Made by a program: the position numbers and the translations under genes. A model generated the notes under the pieces. That model did no database searches, had not been told where the DNA came from, and saw nothing but the letters and a program-made list of their open reading frames with translations. A stretch of DNA of 64,000 nt, taken from a virus. Location: positions 241,643-305,642 of the IMG/VR virus record IMGVR_UViG_3300037502_003770. The stretch is one strand, 5' to 3'. Positions within the stretch are counted from its first letter, which is position 1, and each line of letters starts with the position of its first letter. Below, one piece after another: positions 10,281 through 17,523 of the stretch.

Positions 10281-10650
10281 TATTTGGTTGCATTTGTTTA
10301 ATACTTTCTTGAATTTTCTTTCTTAATTCATCATCTAAAACTTCTAATTTCTTATTATCCTCATCTATTTCTTTAGAACTTAATTTACCATTGTTAATAG
10401 CTGTTACATATTGAATATGTAGTTTCATTAAATCCATCTGAAATTTAAAAAATTGTTCTAAACTCTTTTGAGCATTGTTTCTAACGGTTTCAAATTGTAT
10501 AATATCCGAATCATCCACCATCTTATCAATAGCTCTCCTGTAGTCTCTCTGTGCGTTATCAATCAACATATCAAGATGTCTATTGATTTCATTAAACCTC
10601 TTTTTTAAAGATTCGTCATTAAATTCAATTTCACTCTTTCTTCTTTGCAT
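10267..10650 (-). CDS. Hypothetical coiled-coil protein, 127 aa
   Basis: Almost entirely charged helix (KSEIEFNDESLKKRFNEINR through KKLEVLDDELRKKIQESIKQ), predicting a coiled coil. There is no membrane segment. It is the last gene of the 11881-to-10267 minus cluster, five bases after the gene before it, and its stop lies in the terminator stem. Function unknown. Confidence 0.6.
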   Translation of the reverse strand: MQRRKSEIEFNDESLKKRFNEINRHLDMLIDNAQRDYRRAIDKMVDDSDIIQFETVRNNAQKSLEQFFKFQMDLMKLHIQYVTAINNGKLSSKEIDEDNKKLEVLDDELRKKIQESIKQMQPNKKST

Positions 10651-10655
10651 TTTAT

Positions 10656-11186
10656 TTAAAATATTATTAAACCTAATAATAATAAAGTTAAAACATTAGT
10701 TGTACCTAATATTATTATTCTATTATTTCTAGTTTTTATTTTTTTATCTTTATCTTCTATAAGTAGTAATTTTTCATTAATAATTTTATCTTTATTTTGT
10801 AAAGATTTATTCATATTAGATATTTCACTATTTTGAACAGTAATTATTTCATGATAGTTTTCAATTATATCATCTTTTTCTTTTATAACCTCTTTATATT
10901 TAGCAATAATTTCCTTATTAACTTTAATAGATTCTTTAAGTTTACTAATTATACTATCTTTTTTTTCTAACCTTAATAATAAATATTCAGCATTTTTCTT
11001 ATTAAATAAATTCTCATTTTTTAAAACAGCTAAATCTCTTATTTGTTTAGTATTAAACAAAAATATAGTGTCCTTTAAAATAAAAGGTACTTTGCTTTCA
11101 TATCTAATTTCAGGTTTAATGCTTTGAGATAAACATATAAATGGAATCAATAGAAGCGTTATTAAGATAATATATATTTTTTTCAT
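10656..11186 (-). CDS. Spanin-like secreted coiled-coil protein (outer/unimolecular spanin candidate)
   Basis: 176 residues. A clear N-terminal signal sequence (MKKIYIILITLLLIPFICLS) contains a Cys at residue 18, though the residues before it are not a standard lipobox. A long coiled coil (about residues 60-150) follows, then a C-terminal hydrophobic helix (IIILGTTNVLTLLLLGLIIF). Its start lies 71 bases inside the end of the upstream gene in another frame, the nesting often seen in phage inner/outer spanin pairs. A signal plus coiled coil plus C-terminal membrane helix is also the layout of unimolecular spanins. A lysis role is inferred from topology alone. Confidence 0.5.
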   Translation of the reverse strand: MKKIYIILITLLLIPFICLSQSIKPEIRYESKVPFILKDTIFLFNTKQIRDLAVLKNENLFNKKNAEYLLLRLEKKDSIISKLKESIKVNKEIIAKYKEVIKEKDDIIENYHEIITVQNSEISNMNKSLQNKDKIINEKLLLIEDKDKKIKTRNNRIIILGTTNVLTLLLLGLIIF

Positions 11187-11529
11187 TTTTTTCTTTTATA
11201 TTATTATTGATTTTATTTTCTAATATTTTATCATTATAATTTAAAGTATCAATATCTTTATTTATTAAAGAATCTTTATATTCTAAAAGAGATATTTTAT
11301 TATTTAAATAAATAATGTTTTTATCTAAAGAATCTATTACGTTATTTAATGAATCTATTTTATAAATATTTTTATCCGTAAAATTATCTTCTACAAATTG
11401 TTTATTATTACTAATAATAAAATATAAAACAAAGTATGATAAAACAACTAATGAAATATATATTACATTTTTAGGTATTTTATTATATTTGTCCGATAGG
11501 GTTTGCATTATTTTCTTCATTCTCTTCAC
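11116..11529 (-). CDS. Inner-spanin-like protein: one N-terminal membrane helix plus coiled coil
   Basis: 137 residues. A single hydrophobic helix at about residues 20-42 (VIYISLVVLSYFVLYFIISN) is followed by a periplasm-type coiled coil with regular Leu/Ile/Asn spacing. This is the layout of an inner spanin or Rz-like protein. It overlaps the preceding gene by 47 bases and the following secreted protein by 71 bases. ATGs at residues 4 and 8 are alternative starts. No endolysin gene is adjacent. Confidence 0.5.
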   Translation of the reverse strand: MKRMKKIMQTLSDKYNKIPKNVIYISLVVLSYFVLYFIISNNKQFVEDNFTDKNIYKIDSLNNVIDSLDKNIIYLNNKISLLEYKDSLINKDIDTLNYNDKILENKINNNIKEKNEKNIYYLNNASIDSIYMFISKH

Positions 11530-11881
11530 CGTTTAACCATAAATCATAATAAGTATATATTTTTTCTATAACTTCTAATGATTCGTCTGTTAATTTTAAA
11601 TTATCAGTTGTTAAAGTACAACCATCCATAAAATTATACTTGAATAAAATTTTATTATTTGAATCAACTGGAACATAAGCTTCTATAAATTTATTATCTT
11701 CCGTTTCTTCATACTTTATAAATTTAATTCTAGTTGAAATAGCTTTTTTAAATTTATCTTGTATATCTTGTTGTATATCTAAATCAGCAGAGCTAACTTC
11801 TTCTTTAAGAAGATTAGTCTTACTTTTAAAATTTCTCATCTTGCTAACTAAATCTTTAGTTGATAAGTTTCTATCTTTCAT
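11483..11881 (-). CDS. Hypothetical acidic protein, 132 aa
   Basis: First gene of the spanin-like cluster. The N-terminus is polar and helical (MKDRNLSTKDLVSKMRNFKS), followed by a possible small beta domain and an acidic tail (EENEENNANPIGQI). It overlaps the next gene. A CTATTTATA-type element lies upstream on this strand at 11891-11904. No family recognised. Confidence 0.6.
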   Translation of the reverse strand: MKDRNLSTKDLVSKMRNFKSKTNLLKEEVSSADLDIQQDIQDKFKKAISTRIKFIKYEETEDNKFIEAYVPVDSNNKILFKYNFMDGCTLTTDNLKLTDESLEVIEKIYTYYDLWLNGEENEENNANPIGQI

Positions 11882-11887
11882 AATAAA

Positions 11888-12472
11888 ATGTTTTATATAA
11901 ATAGTAATTGTGAACTATTTAATAATATATTACATAATATTATGAATAATAAACAGAAAAAAATAATATCAACACCTACAGACCCATATAGATATTATGG
12001 AAATGAAGATTTTGAACATGATTTAGGTTATATTCAAGAATATTATAGTAGAGATGTTAGTACAAAAATAATACTTTACCAAATAGATACTGTTAAAACA
12101 AAAGTTAATCAACTTTATGGTGAAGCTAAAGCATACGATAAAAAAATATTACCACCAATAGAATTAACAGCTATGATTGAAATTGGTGATATAAATTCAA
12201 AAAATTTAACAAGTACTGGTATTGTAGATGAAACTTATGATAGTTTTAAATTCTCTGTGTTTATAAATGAACTTAATGAAAAAAATGTTTCTATAAAAAG
12301 AGGTGATTTTATATTATATAACGATGGTACAGTATCTAATTTCTTTGAAATAAATAAAGTATCAAATATATTATCAAAGAACACAATAGGAGGTTTAAAA
12401 CCATATTTCTTCTCTTGTGAAGCTATACTTCAAACAAATAACGTATTACCTAAAGAATTAAAGATTGTTTAA
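11888..12472 (+). CDS. Probable virion structural protein, 194 aa
   Basis: Two starts are possible: ATG at 11888, or the in-frame ATG at 11942 (MNNKQKKIISTPTDPYRYYG). The later one would clear the promoter-like element on the other strand. The remainder is soluble alpha/beta with a mid-region LPPIELTAMIEIGD and a strand-rich C-terminus (RGDFILYNDGTVSNFFEI). It is a lone plus-strand gene, convergent with the minus-strand array and ending 3 bases from it. A head-tail adaptor role is a guess from composition. Confidence 0.5.
   Translation: MFYINSNCELFNNILHNIMNNKQKKIISTPTDPYRYYGNEDFEHDLGYIQEYYSRDVSTKIILYQIDTVKTKVNQLYGEAKAYDKKILPPIELTAMIEIGDINSKNLTSTGIVDETYDSFKFSVFINELNEKNVSIKRGDFILYNDGTVSNFFEINKVSNILSKNTIGGLKPYFFSCEAILQTNNVLPKELKIV
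11891..11904 (-). promoter_or_regulatory. CTATTTATA element on minus strand (candidate promoter)
   Basis: The reverse complement reads ctatttatataaaa, 23 bases before the minus-strand ATG at 11881. It lies within the first codons of the divergent plus-strand gene, which makes the start of that gene less certain. Confidence 0.4.
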
Positions 12473-12475
12473 TAA

Positions 12476-12718
12476 TTATAATAATCGATAATAAATAATT
12501 TTATAATTATTATTAGTATGTATTTTATTCTTACTATATAGAGTAACCCATTCATAATATATATCTTTTTTACTTCTATTTAAATCAGACTTTAAACAAA
12601 GACAAAAATCTACATGATTAAATATATTAGCAGGGTTGTCAGTACCATCCATATTATTATCAATAATATATAAACTTTCTCTATAATAAGTTGTATTTAT
12701 TTGTATTTCTATTTTCAT
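12476..12718 (-). CDS. Array member 1: small YxE-cassette protein, 80 aa
   Basis: Last gene of the array in transcription order. The N-terminus MKIEIQINTTYYRE carries the shared cassette with Tyr12 and Glu14. The remainder, which has two Cys (CLCLKS) and a basic Tyr-rich end, resembles no other member. Unknown function. Its stop is 3 bases from the convergent plus gene with no visible terminator. Confidence 0.65.
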   Translation of the reverse strand: MKIEIQINTTYYRESLYIIDNNMDGTDNPANIFNHVDFCLCLKSDLNRSKKDIYYEWVTLYSKNKIHTNNNYKIIYYRLL

Positions 12719-12723
12719 ATTTT

Positions 12724-12909
12724 TTAGTAATAAGGTTTGTTTAATACATCTTCAAAACATACATGAGCTTCATTAATAAATGGAATGAAAATAGTAAATT
12801 GATAGTTTACAACATGTATACTTTTAATAATAACTAATGATTCGATACAACCATTTAAAAATAAATATTCATAATAAAAATTATTATTAATTCTAATTAA
12901 TATTTTCAT
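12724..12909 (-). CDS. Array member 2: small YxE-cassette protein, 61 aa
   Basis: Cassette MKILIRINNNFYYE with Tyr12 and Glu14. The rest is hydrophobic beta-type (SLVIIKSIHVVNYQFTIFI) and ends in KPYY. Five bases separate it from the next array gene. Unknown function. Confidence 0.65.
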   Translation of the reverse strand: MKILIRINNNFYYEYLFLNGCIESLVIIKSIHVVNYQFTIFIPFINEAHVCFEDVLNKPYY

Positions 12910-12915
12910 AATTTT

Positions 12916-13116
12916 TTATTTACCATAATCACGATAGTATTTTACTATATTATATTTACCAGGAAAAAAACAAAATTTATTTTCAAAATACTGATAAAAT
13001 AACCAATCAATAAATTTAAGAAACCTACAATTATATCTTATATCAAAAGAAAATTCTAAAACAGAATAAAGAAATTCACGATATATAATATGTGTTAAAG
13101 TAATATTTATATTCAT
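12916..13116 (-). CDS. Array member 3: small YxE-cassette protein, 66 aa
   Basis: Cassette MNINITLTHIIYRE with Tyr12 and Glu14. The body is aromatic-rich (Phe, Trp, Tyr) and ends KYYRDYGK. Six bases from its neighbours on either side. Unknown function. Confidence 0.65.
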   Translation of the reverse strand: MNINITLTHIIYREFLYSVLEFSFDIRYNCRFLKFIDWLFYQYFENKFCFFPGKYNIVKYYRDYGK

Positions 13117-13122
13117 AATTTT

Positions 13123-13326
13123 TTATTCGTGATAAGAATAATAAGTATTAACAACTATTCTATCTTTTAAGGTAGAATTTTTAAATAATAAAATACTATG
13201 ATATTTGTTTGTTTTGTTATAAAAATGAATTTTTATATATGAACCAATAAATGAATTTATAATATCGTTGTCAATATATATTTCTTTATATTCAAGAAAA
13301 TAATCAATGTAAATAAATATTTCCAT
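13123..13326 (-). CDS. Array member 4: small YxE-cassette protein, 67 aa
   Basis: Cassette MEIFIYIDYFLEYKE with the Tyr/Glu pair at 13 and 15 (one residue longer). The C-terminal part (YHSILLFKNSTLKDRIVVNT) is beta-type and ends TYYSYHE. Unknown function. Confidence 0.65.
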   Translation of the reverse strand: MEIFIYIDYFLEYKEIYIDNDIINSFIGSYIKIHFYNKTNKYHSILLFKNSTLKDRIVVNTYYSYHE

Positions 13327-13328
13327 AA

Positions 13329-13514
13329 TTAGAAACTATAATATTTATTACGATTTTTACTAGGATATTTAATCATATAAGAATAAATTAAAGAAAATTC
13401 ATTTAAAATTTTATTATCACTTTTTATTTCACATATAATATATGATATATTAGTATAATAATAACATTCAAAATATTTTACATGTATATTATATAAATCA
13501 ATTAATATTCGCAT
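13329..13514 (-). CDS. Array member 5: small YxE-cassette protein, 61 aa
   Basis: Divergent cassette MRILIDLYNIHVKYFE, Tyr14 and Glu16. The end (PSKNRNKYYSF) has the basic, Tyr-rich tail typical of the array. It overlaps the preceding array gene by 17 bases. Unknown function. Confidence 0.6.
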   Translation of the reverse strand: MRILIDLYNIHVKYFECYYYTNISYIICEIKSDNKILNEFSLIYSYMIKYPSKNRNKYYSF

Positions 13515-13737
13515 AAATATTATAATATTTACTGTGGTAACGTAAAAATATAAAATAACTAAAATAATAGTTATCTGATAGTAAATCAGGGAATTCTAAT
13601 TCATCTTTAATAAGAAAGAAATCATCTATAGTATTTATTTTTAATAAATTGATAATTACTATAATTTGATTATCATTTCCATTAAATAAATTTTCAAAAT
13701 AAGTTATAATATTTTCTATTTTAATTAATATTTCCAT
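13498..13737 (-). CDS. Array member 6: small YxE-cassette protein, 79 aa
   Basis: Cassette MEILIKIENIITYFE, Tyr13 and Glu15. The middle (NQIIVIINLLKINTIDDFFL) is followed by an acidic stretch, then an aromatic tail (YYNIYANIN). Its end overlaps the next array gene. Unknown function. Confidence 0.65.
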   Translation of the reverse strand: MEILIKIENIITYFENLFNGNDNQIIVIINLLKINTIDDFFLIKDELEFPDLLSDNYYFSYFIFLRYHSKYYNIYANIN

Positions 13738-13740
13738 AGT

Positions 13741-13938
13741 TTAATAAAATTTATACTGTTCATCATGTAAACTAAAATATATTTTATTATCGTTTTCCCA
13801 ATTATATATTATATAGTTAATATAATATTCTTTTCTTAGACGAGTTAAAGGATATAATATTAAATTAGAATTAAATAGAAATCCTGTATCAGAGTTCTCC
13901 CTATAATAAGAATTATACGTTTCTATTTCTATTTCCAT
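13741..13938 (-). CDS. Array member 7: small YxE-cassette protein, 65 aa (tandem duplicate of next gene upstream)
   Basis: Cassette MEIEIETYNSYYRE, the same as member 8 except for one residue. The C-termini also match (NDNKIYFSLHDEQYKFY against NDGKIYFSTHNKEYKYY). The first 38 bases around the start are identical in both genes. This is the clearest recent duplication in the array. Unknown function. Confidence 0.7.
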   Translation of the reverse strand: MEIEIETYNSYYRENSDTGFLFNSNLILYPLTRLRKEYYINYIIYNWENDNKIYFSLHDEQYKFY

Positions 13939-13939
13939 A
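13902..13939 (-). repeat. 38-base direct repeat, copy A (start of array member 7)
   Basis: Identical by eye to 14088-14125 and covering the first cassette codons. The copies are 186 bases apart, one gene length, consistent with tandem gene duplication. Confidence 0.8.
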
Positions 13940-13941
13940 GT

Positions 13942-14124
13942 TTAATAGTATTTATATTCTTTATTATGAGTCGAAAAATATATCTTACCATCATTTCTCC
14001 AATTATTATATATGATATATTTCTTTAATATTAAAGATAATTTTAAAATAGATTTAAATTTATATTCTTTGTCAGAGCTATATTCCTTATAATAAGAATT
14101 ATACGTTTCTATTTCTATTTCCAT
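13942..14124 (-). CDS. Array member 8: small YxE-cassette protein, 60 aa (duplicate of member 7)
   Basis: Cassette MEIEIETYNSYYKE. Only the middle differs markedly from member 7. Its first 26 bases overlap the end of the methyltransferase-like gene upstream, so the two are translationally coupled. Unknown function. Confidence 0.7.
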   Translation of the reverse strand: MEIEIETYNSYYKEYSSDKEYKFKSILKLSLILKKYIIYNNWRNDGKIYFSTHNKEYKYY

Positions 14125-14125
14125 A
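14088..14125 (-). repeat. 38-base direct repeat, copy B (start of array member 8)
   Basis: Partner of 13902-13939. It includes the last codons of the methyltransferase-like gene, so that gene's C-terminus is encoded by cassette DNA read in another frame. Confidence 0.8.
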
Positions 14126-14899
14126 ATTACTAAAATACTGATATATTTCCACTTTTGTTAAATAAGGACTTGTAATAAATGATTTTCCTTTAGTAAGGTC
14201 TTCATTTTCAAATACATCTTTTATATAAGAAAGATTATTTTTATCAAAAACTAAGACTTTATAAATCATATTATGTTTATCAGGTGTAGTTATTTTACCA
14301 ACATTGCTTCCACGTCTAATAATAGAAAAATCGTATTCTAAAGAATCATAATTTTTATCACGTTTATCAAATAATTTAAATAAATCACTTTTATTAGAAG
14401 TATTGCTTTTGTTTAATAAACCGTTCTTTGGTCTAATATAAATATTAAAACAACAATGAAGTTTTCTACTATCAGAAAAATTTACTATTCCTAAATCAAT
14501 ACTTTCAACTAAATCAAAATCAAATAAAGTATTTGTATTATTTAATTGAGTGATTGGTAAAATAAAACCTACTACATCAGATATTTTAACTGATTTTTTA
14601 AAAAAACTTCTAGCTAAATTATTTCTTTCACCAAAAGGAGGGTTTCCTATAATTAATCTACCTTTTTGATAATCAATACCTAATTTAAGAAAATCAGCTT
14701 TTATAATAGAATCATCTTCAGGTTCAATATCGTAACCAATACAATCAGGTATTAATTTTAGAAAAGAACCATTTCCAGCAGAAGGTTCTATTACTTGAGA
14801 AATTTCAATATTATGTAAATTACATATTTCATATATTTTATTTATACAAAATTGAGCTGTTTCTTGAGGAGTATAGTACTTGTCGTTTTCTATTTTCAT
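14099..14899 (-). CDS. DNA adenine-N6 methyltransferase-like protein
   Basis: 266 residues. The SAM-binding motif I is EPSAGNGSF (38-46) and the catalytic motif IV is NPPFG (86-90), the order and type of gamma-class N6-adenine DNA methyltransferases. GRLIIGNPPFG and the following FFKKSVKISDVVGFILP also fit the family. There is no obvious target-recognition domain, so it is either a short stand-alone enzyme or a protein/RNA methyltransferase of similar fold. It sits inside the small-protein array, overlapping member 8 by 26 bases and starting 4 bases into member 9. A likely role is protecting phage DNA from host restriction. Modifying another substrate cannot be excluded. Confidence 0.75.
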   Translation of the reverse strand: MKIENDKYYTPQETAQFCINKIYEICNLHNIEISQVIEPSAGNGSFLKLIPDCIGYDIEPEDDSIIKADFLKLGIDYQKGRLIIGNPPFGERNNLARSFFKKSVKISDVVGFILPITQLNNTNTLFDFDLVESIDLGIVNFSDSRKLHCCFNIYIRPKNGLLNKSNTSNKSDLFKLFDKRDKNYDSLEYDFSIIRRGSNVGKITTPDKHNMIYKVLVFDKNNLSYIKDVFENEDLTKGKSFITSPYLTKVEIYQYFSNYGNRNRNV

Positions 14900-15105
14900 A
14901 ATATTTGTGAATTAATGAATCTACTGTATTTTGCAATTTTGTTTATAATAAAATTAATATTTCTATAAAATTTAATATTTGTTTCACTATGATATAATCT
15001 ATTATATTGAATAAGCATTGTAAATGAAAATCTATAATTTTTAAAGATACTTAAATTATCTATTTCAAAATAAGTAAAGTTTTCAGTTTTAATACTTAAA
15101 ATCAT
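14896..15105 (-). CDS. Array member 9: small YxE-cassette protein, 69 aa
   Basis: Cassette MILSIKTENFTYFE, Tyr12 and Glu14. The body (FSFTMLIQYNRLYHSETNIK) ends in a basic SRFINSQIL. It overlaps the genes on both sides by 4 bases (ATGA type). Unknown function. Confidence 0.65.
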   Translation of the reverse strand: MILSIKTENFTYFEIDNLSIFKNYRFSFTMLIQYNRLYHSETNIKFYRNINFIINKIAKYSRFINSQIL

Positions 15106-15356
15106 TTTATTTTATATGAACGAAGTGTTTTTAATATTTCATCATCTATTAATTTAGTAGTTTCATATGATATGAGTTTTGACATGAAAGTTTCTATATT
15201 ATTAGTTTCATAATAAAAAGTTTTAGAATCAATATGATTTATACTATTTTCTTCAATATAAACAGTATATTCTAAATCTAATTTTATTAAAGTAATACTA
15301 ATTTCAAAAGAATTTTCTTTATAAGAAAAATTATTTGTTTTGATTAAAATTTTCAT
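15102..15356 (-). CDS. Array member 10: small YxE-cassette protein, 84 aa
   Basis: Cassette MKILIKTNNFSYKE, the closest to the array consensus. The body is acidic (LEYTVYIEENSINHIDSKTF) with a helical C-terminus (ETTKLIDDEILKTLRSYKIK). It overlaps member 11 by 26 bases. Unknown function. Confidence 0.7.
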   Translation of the reverse strand: MKILIKTNNFSYKENSFEISITLIKLDLEYTVYIEENSINHIDSKTFYYETNNIETFMSKLISYETTKLIDDEILKTLRSYKIK

Positions 15357-15621
15357 TTGTTAACATATTTAAATTAAAATTTAAAGGTACTTCACTAATA
15401 AATGAAGGTACTTTTATATTTATTGTACATAGGTGAAAATGGCTTTCATAATAAGTTGTTTTTTTAGAAAAACTAACAACATTATAGTAATAATTATTAT
15501 CAAAATATAATCTTATTATTAAACTAGGTAAATGAATAAAAGCACCAATATCATAATTAGAATTTTCATAATCAAAATTTTCTATATAAGAAAAATTATT
15601 TATTTTAATTTGTAATTTCAT
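15331..15621 (-). CDS. Array member 11: small YxE-cassette protein, 96 aa
   Basis: Longest member. The cassette MKLQIKINNFSYIE is followed by Asn/Tyr-rich turns and beta-type segments (FIHLPSLIIRLYFDNNYYYN). It overlaps member 10 by 26 bases and member 12 by 17. Unknown function. Confidence 0.65.
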   Translation of the reverse strand: MKLQIKINNFSYIENFDYENSNYDIGAFIHLPSLIIRLYFDNNYYYNVVSFSKKTTYYESHFHLCTINIKVPSFISEVPLNFNLNMLTNENFNQNK

Positions 15622-15793
15622 GATTTAAATAATATTTATTTTTTCTATTATTATGTAATAAAGTATCCTTTTCATAATATAATCTTATATAATCATATTC
15701 AGGTAAAAATATAATTCTACAATAAATGTAATAATATTTAAAATCATAATCTTCACTATATTCAAAATTTTCTAAAGTAATTAAAATCAACAT
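15605..15793 (-). CDS. Array member 12: small YxE-cassette protein, 62 aa
   Basis: Cassette MLILITLENFEYSE, Tyr12 and Glu14. The Tyr-rich body (DFKYYYIYCRIIFLPEYDYI) ends in a basic KYYLNHEITN. Unknown function. Confidence 0.65.
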   Translation of the reverse strand: MLILITLENFEYSEDYDFKYYYIYCRIIFLPEYDYIRLYYEKDTLLHNNRKNKYYLNHEITN

Positions 15794-15797
15794 AATT

Positions 15798-15986
15798 CTA
15801 AAGTTTATAATATTTTATATTTTGTAAATCAAATATTAGTTTAGATTTAAAAATATTATAATAAGATTTATCATCAATAAAATTTAATAAATTTATAGTA
15901 AATTTTATAATTGTAGAACTACCATGTACTAGACGTTCACAATAAAATTTATAATTATCAAACATTACTCTAATATTAATATTTTC
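15798..15986 (-). CDS. Array member 13: small YxE-cassette protein, 62 aa
   Basis: A longer open frame begins at 16025, but I choose the internal ATG at 15986 (MENINIRVMFDNYKFYCE). From there the protein has the array cassette (Tyr16/Glu18), the usual family length, and only an 11-base overlap with the ATP-grasp gene before it. The C-terminus ends in KYYKL. Unknown function. Confidence 0.6.
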   Translation of the reverse strand, partial: ENINIRVMFDNYKFYCERLVHGSSTIIKFTINLLNFIDDKSYYNIFKSKLIFDLQNIKYYKL

Positions 15987-16758
15987 CATCAATAACTTGT
16001 TTAAATCTTTTATAATAGTTTTCAAAAAAATTCATATTATCAAAACCATAAGTACCTGTACCAAAAATATCATTTATTTCAATTAAAGATGTTTTACCAT
16101 TTTTAAGTACTGCAAAATCTAATGTATATAATTCAGGAGTTTTATTATAAGTAATATTACTAAAATCTTGAATACATTCCATAACTAATTTTTTATCAAG
16201 AAAATAATTATTATCATTTAATGTATCACCAAGATATAATTTAACTGATAAAATTTCATTCTTATGAATCCATAATCTATATTCTGATAATATATCAATA
16301 TGTGTTGAATATAAAAACGGTACTGAAGATTCGATATTACTATCAACTAGTAAATTAAATTGTCTTTCATTTTCAATAAATGAACCATTAAATAATTTAG
16401 TCATGTTTAAAGGTTTTACAAAAATACCTTCATTATGTTCTTTGATTAATTTATCAAAACTGTTTATATTTCCAAGAATTAATTTTCTTTCAAAAAACTT
16501 CTCATTCATATAAATCATTTGATTTGTTAAAGAATAAGTTTCTTCAATATTATAATATTCTTTAAGTTTTTGAAAACAATATTCAACGCTACCAGAAAAA
16601 ATATCACCTTCTTGAAAGGAAGATTCATCTGTTGTGTATTCAATATTTGTTTTGTTCCACCAATTATATTTTTTAATTGAGGAAATTAAATCAAAAGTAT
16701 GTTGATAGAGCGGTAATCCGTCTTCATCTTTTTGATATATAAGTTTAATATTTTTCAT
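15976..16758 (-). CDS. ATP-grasp domain protein (possible peptide/amino-acid ligase)
   Basis: 260 residues. The C-terminal half carries ATP-grasp features: the substrate/ATP lysine strand GIFVKPLN (111-118) with a following FNGSF turn, SEYRLWIHKNEILSVKLY (158-175), and the metal-binding end YTLDFAVLKNGKTSLIEIND with D214, E227 and N229. The family layout resembles small ATP-grasp proteins of the DUF4343 type, several of which join amino acids or modify peptides. It lies in the middle of the small-protein array and overlaps members 13 (11 bases) and 14 (14 bases). This makes the array proteins or a host protein candidate substrates. That link is inference from position. Confidence 0.7.
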   Translation of the reverse strand: MKNIKLIYQKDEDGLPLYQHTFDLISSIKKYNWWNKTNIEYTTDESSFQEGDIFSGSVEYCFQKLKEYYNIEETYSLTNQMIYMNEKFFERKLILGNINSFDKLIKEHNEGIFVKPLNMTKLFNGSFIENERQFNLLVDSNIESSVPFLYSTHIDILSEYRLWIHKNEILSVKLYLGDTLNDNNYFLDKKLVMECIQDFSNITYNKTPELYTLDFAVLKNGKTSLIEINDIFGTGTYGFDNMNFFENYYKRFKQVIDGKY

Positions 16759-16966
16759 TAAATATATTAGGATTAAGTTTTAGTTGTAAATTAAACAACC
16801 TCCACATATCATATTCTTCATAATAATTATATTCGGACCAAATATGTGAAATAGTACCATCAGTAAAATAAAAATCTAATTTTAACGGTAAAAATCTACC
16901 TTCTAATTTAATTGTAAAATCTATTTCTGAATAAGTGATGTGATTTGTTTTAATTATTATATTCAT
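16745..16966 (-). CDS. Array member 14: small YxE-cassette protein, 73 aa
   Basis: Cassette MNIIIKTNHITYSE, Tyr12 and Glu14. The body has the pattern LPLKLDFYFTDGTISHIWSE, then a helical acidic end (NPNIFNEKY). It shares one base with member 15 and overlaps the ATP-grasp gene by 14. Unknown function. Confidence 0.65.
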   Translation of the reverse strand: MNIIIKTNHITYSEIDFTIKLEGRFLPLKLDFYFTDGTISHIWSEYNYYEEYDMWRLFNLQLKLNPNIFNEKY

Positions 16967-17241
16967 TAGAAACTGTTTTTATTATAAAAATTACAAGTAT
17001 GAAAATTTTTAGAACTAAATATTAGTACAATATCATTAAATATATCCATATATATAAACATTGTATTATATTTATAAAGAAAATCATTATCTTTAATATT
17101 AAATCCTATACAAGTAAGAAATTTACCATACGAAGTACTATAACTTTCAAGATAATTTACAGATTCTTCATATAGTATATTATTAATTGTAATTTGTAAA
17201 ATAATATATCTACCTGTTTTTTTATTAAAAATACCAGCCAT
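16966..17241 (-). CDS. Array member 15: small YxE-cassette protein with N-terminal extension, 91 aa
   Basis: An extra basic segment (MAGIFNKKTGRY) precedes the cassette, which reads IILQITINNILYEE with Tyr24/Glu26. No ATG occurs directly at the cassette, so the extension is probably real. The C-terminus (SKNFHTCNFYNKNSF) has a Cys-containing aromatic tail. Unknown function. Confidence 0.6.
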   Translation of the reverse strand: MAGIFNKKTGRYIILQITINNILYEESVNYLESYSTSYGKFLTCIGFNIKDNDFLYKYNTMFIYMDIFNDIVLIFSSKNFHTCNFYNKNSF

Positions 17242-17253
17242 AAAAAAATTTTA

Positions 17254-17523
17254 TTAAGTTAGTTGATTATAGTTGTAGTAATAATTATTTCCGTAATCTA
17301 AATAATAGTAAAATTGATTAAATCTAATAATTATATCTAATTCAATATATTCTCTATTTTTATCAATAGTTTTATTATTAAGATTATAAATATGATTATT
17401 ATGATAATAATCAGATGGAAAAGTAAATAATTCTTTATAAAAGTCGATTTTATAAAGAAAGAAATAAGAATCTACTAATTCTTTATATTCAAAAAAATCA
17501 TTTGCTATATATAAGTTATTCAT
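17254..17523 (-). CDS. Array member 16: divergent YxE-cassette protein, 89 aa
   Basis: Weak cassette MNNLYIANDFFEYKE (Tyr13/Glu15) that has lost the alternating Ile pattern. The body ends in a very Tyr/Asn-rich tail (FYYYLDYGNNYYYNYN). It overlaps member 17 by 8 bases. Unknown function. Confidence 0.55.
   Translation of the reverse strand: MNNLYIANDFFEYKELVDSYFFLYKIDFYKELFTFPSDYYHNNHIYNLNNKTIDKNREYIELDIIIRFNQFYYYLDYGNNYYYNYNQLT

Noticed and set aside
11888-11941. Certain N-terminus at 11888 for the structural gene
   Set aside because: Not accepted as certain, because the opposite-strand promoter-like element overlaps it and an in-frame ATG at 11942 is equally plausible.
15987-16025. Longer start for array member 13
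   Set aside because: The extra residues do not match the family cassette and overlap the ATP-grasp gene. The ATG at 15986 restores the cassette.
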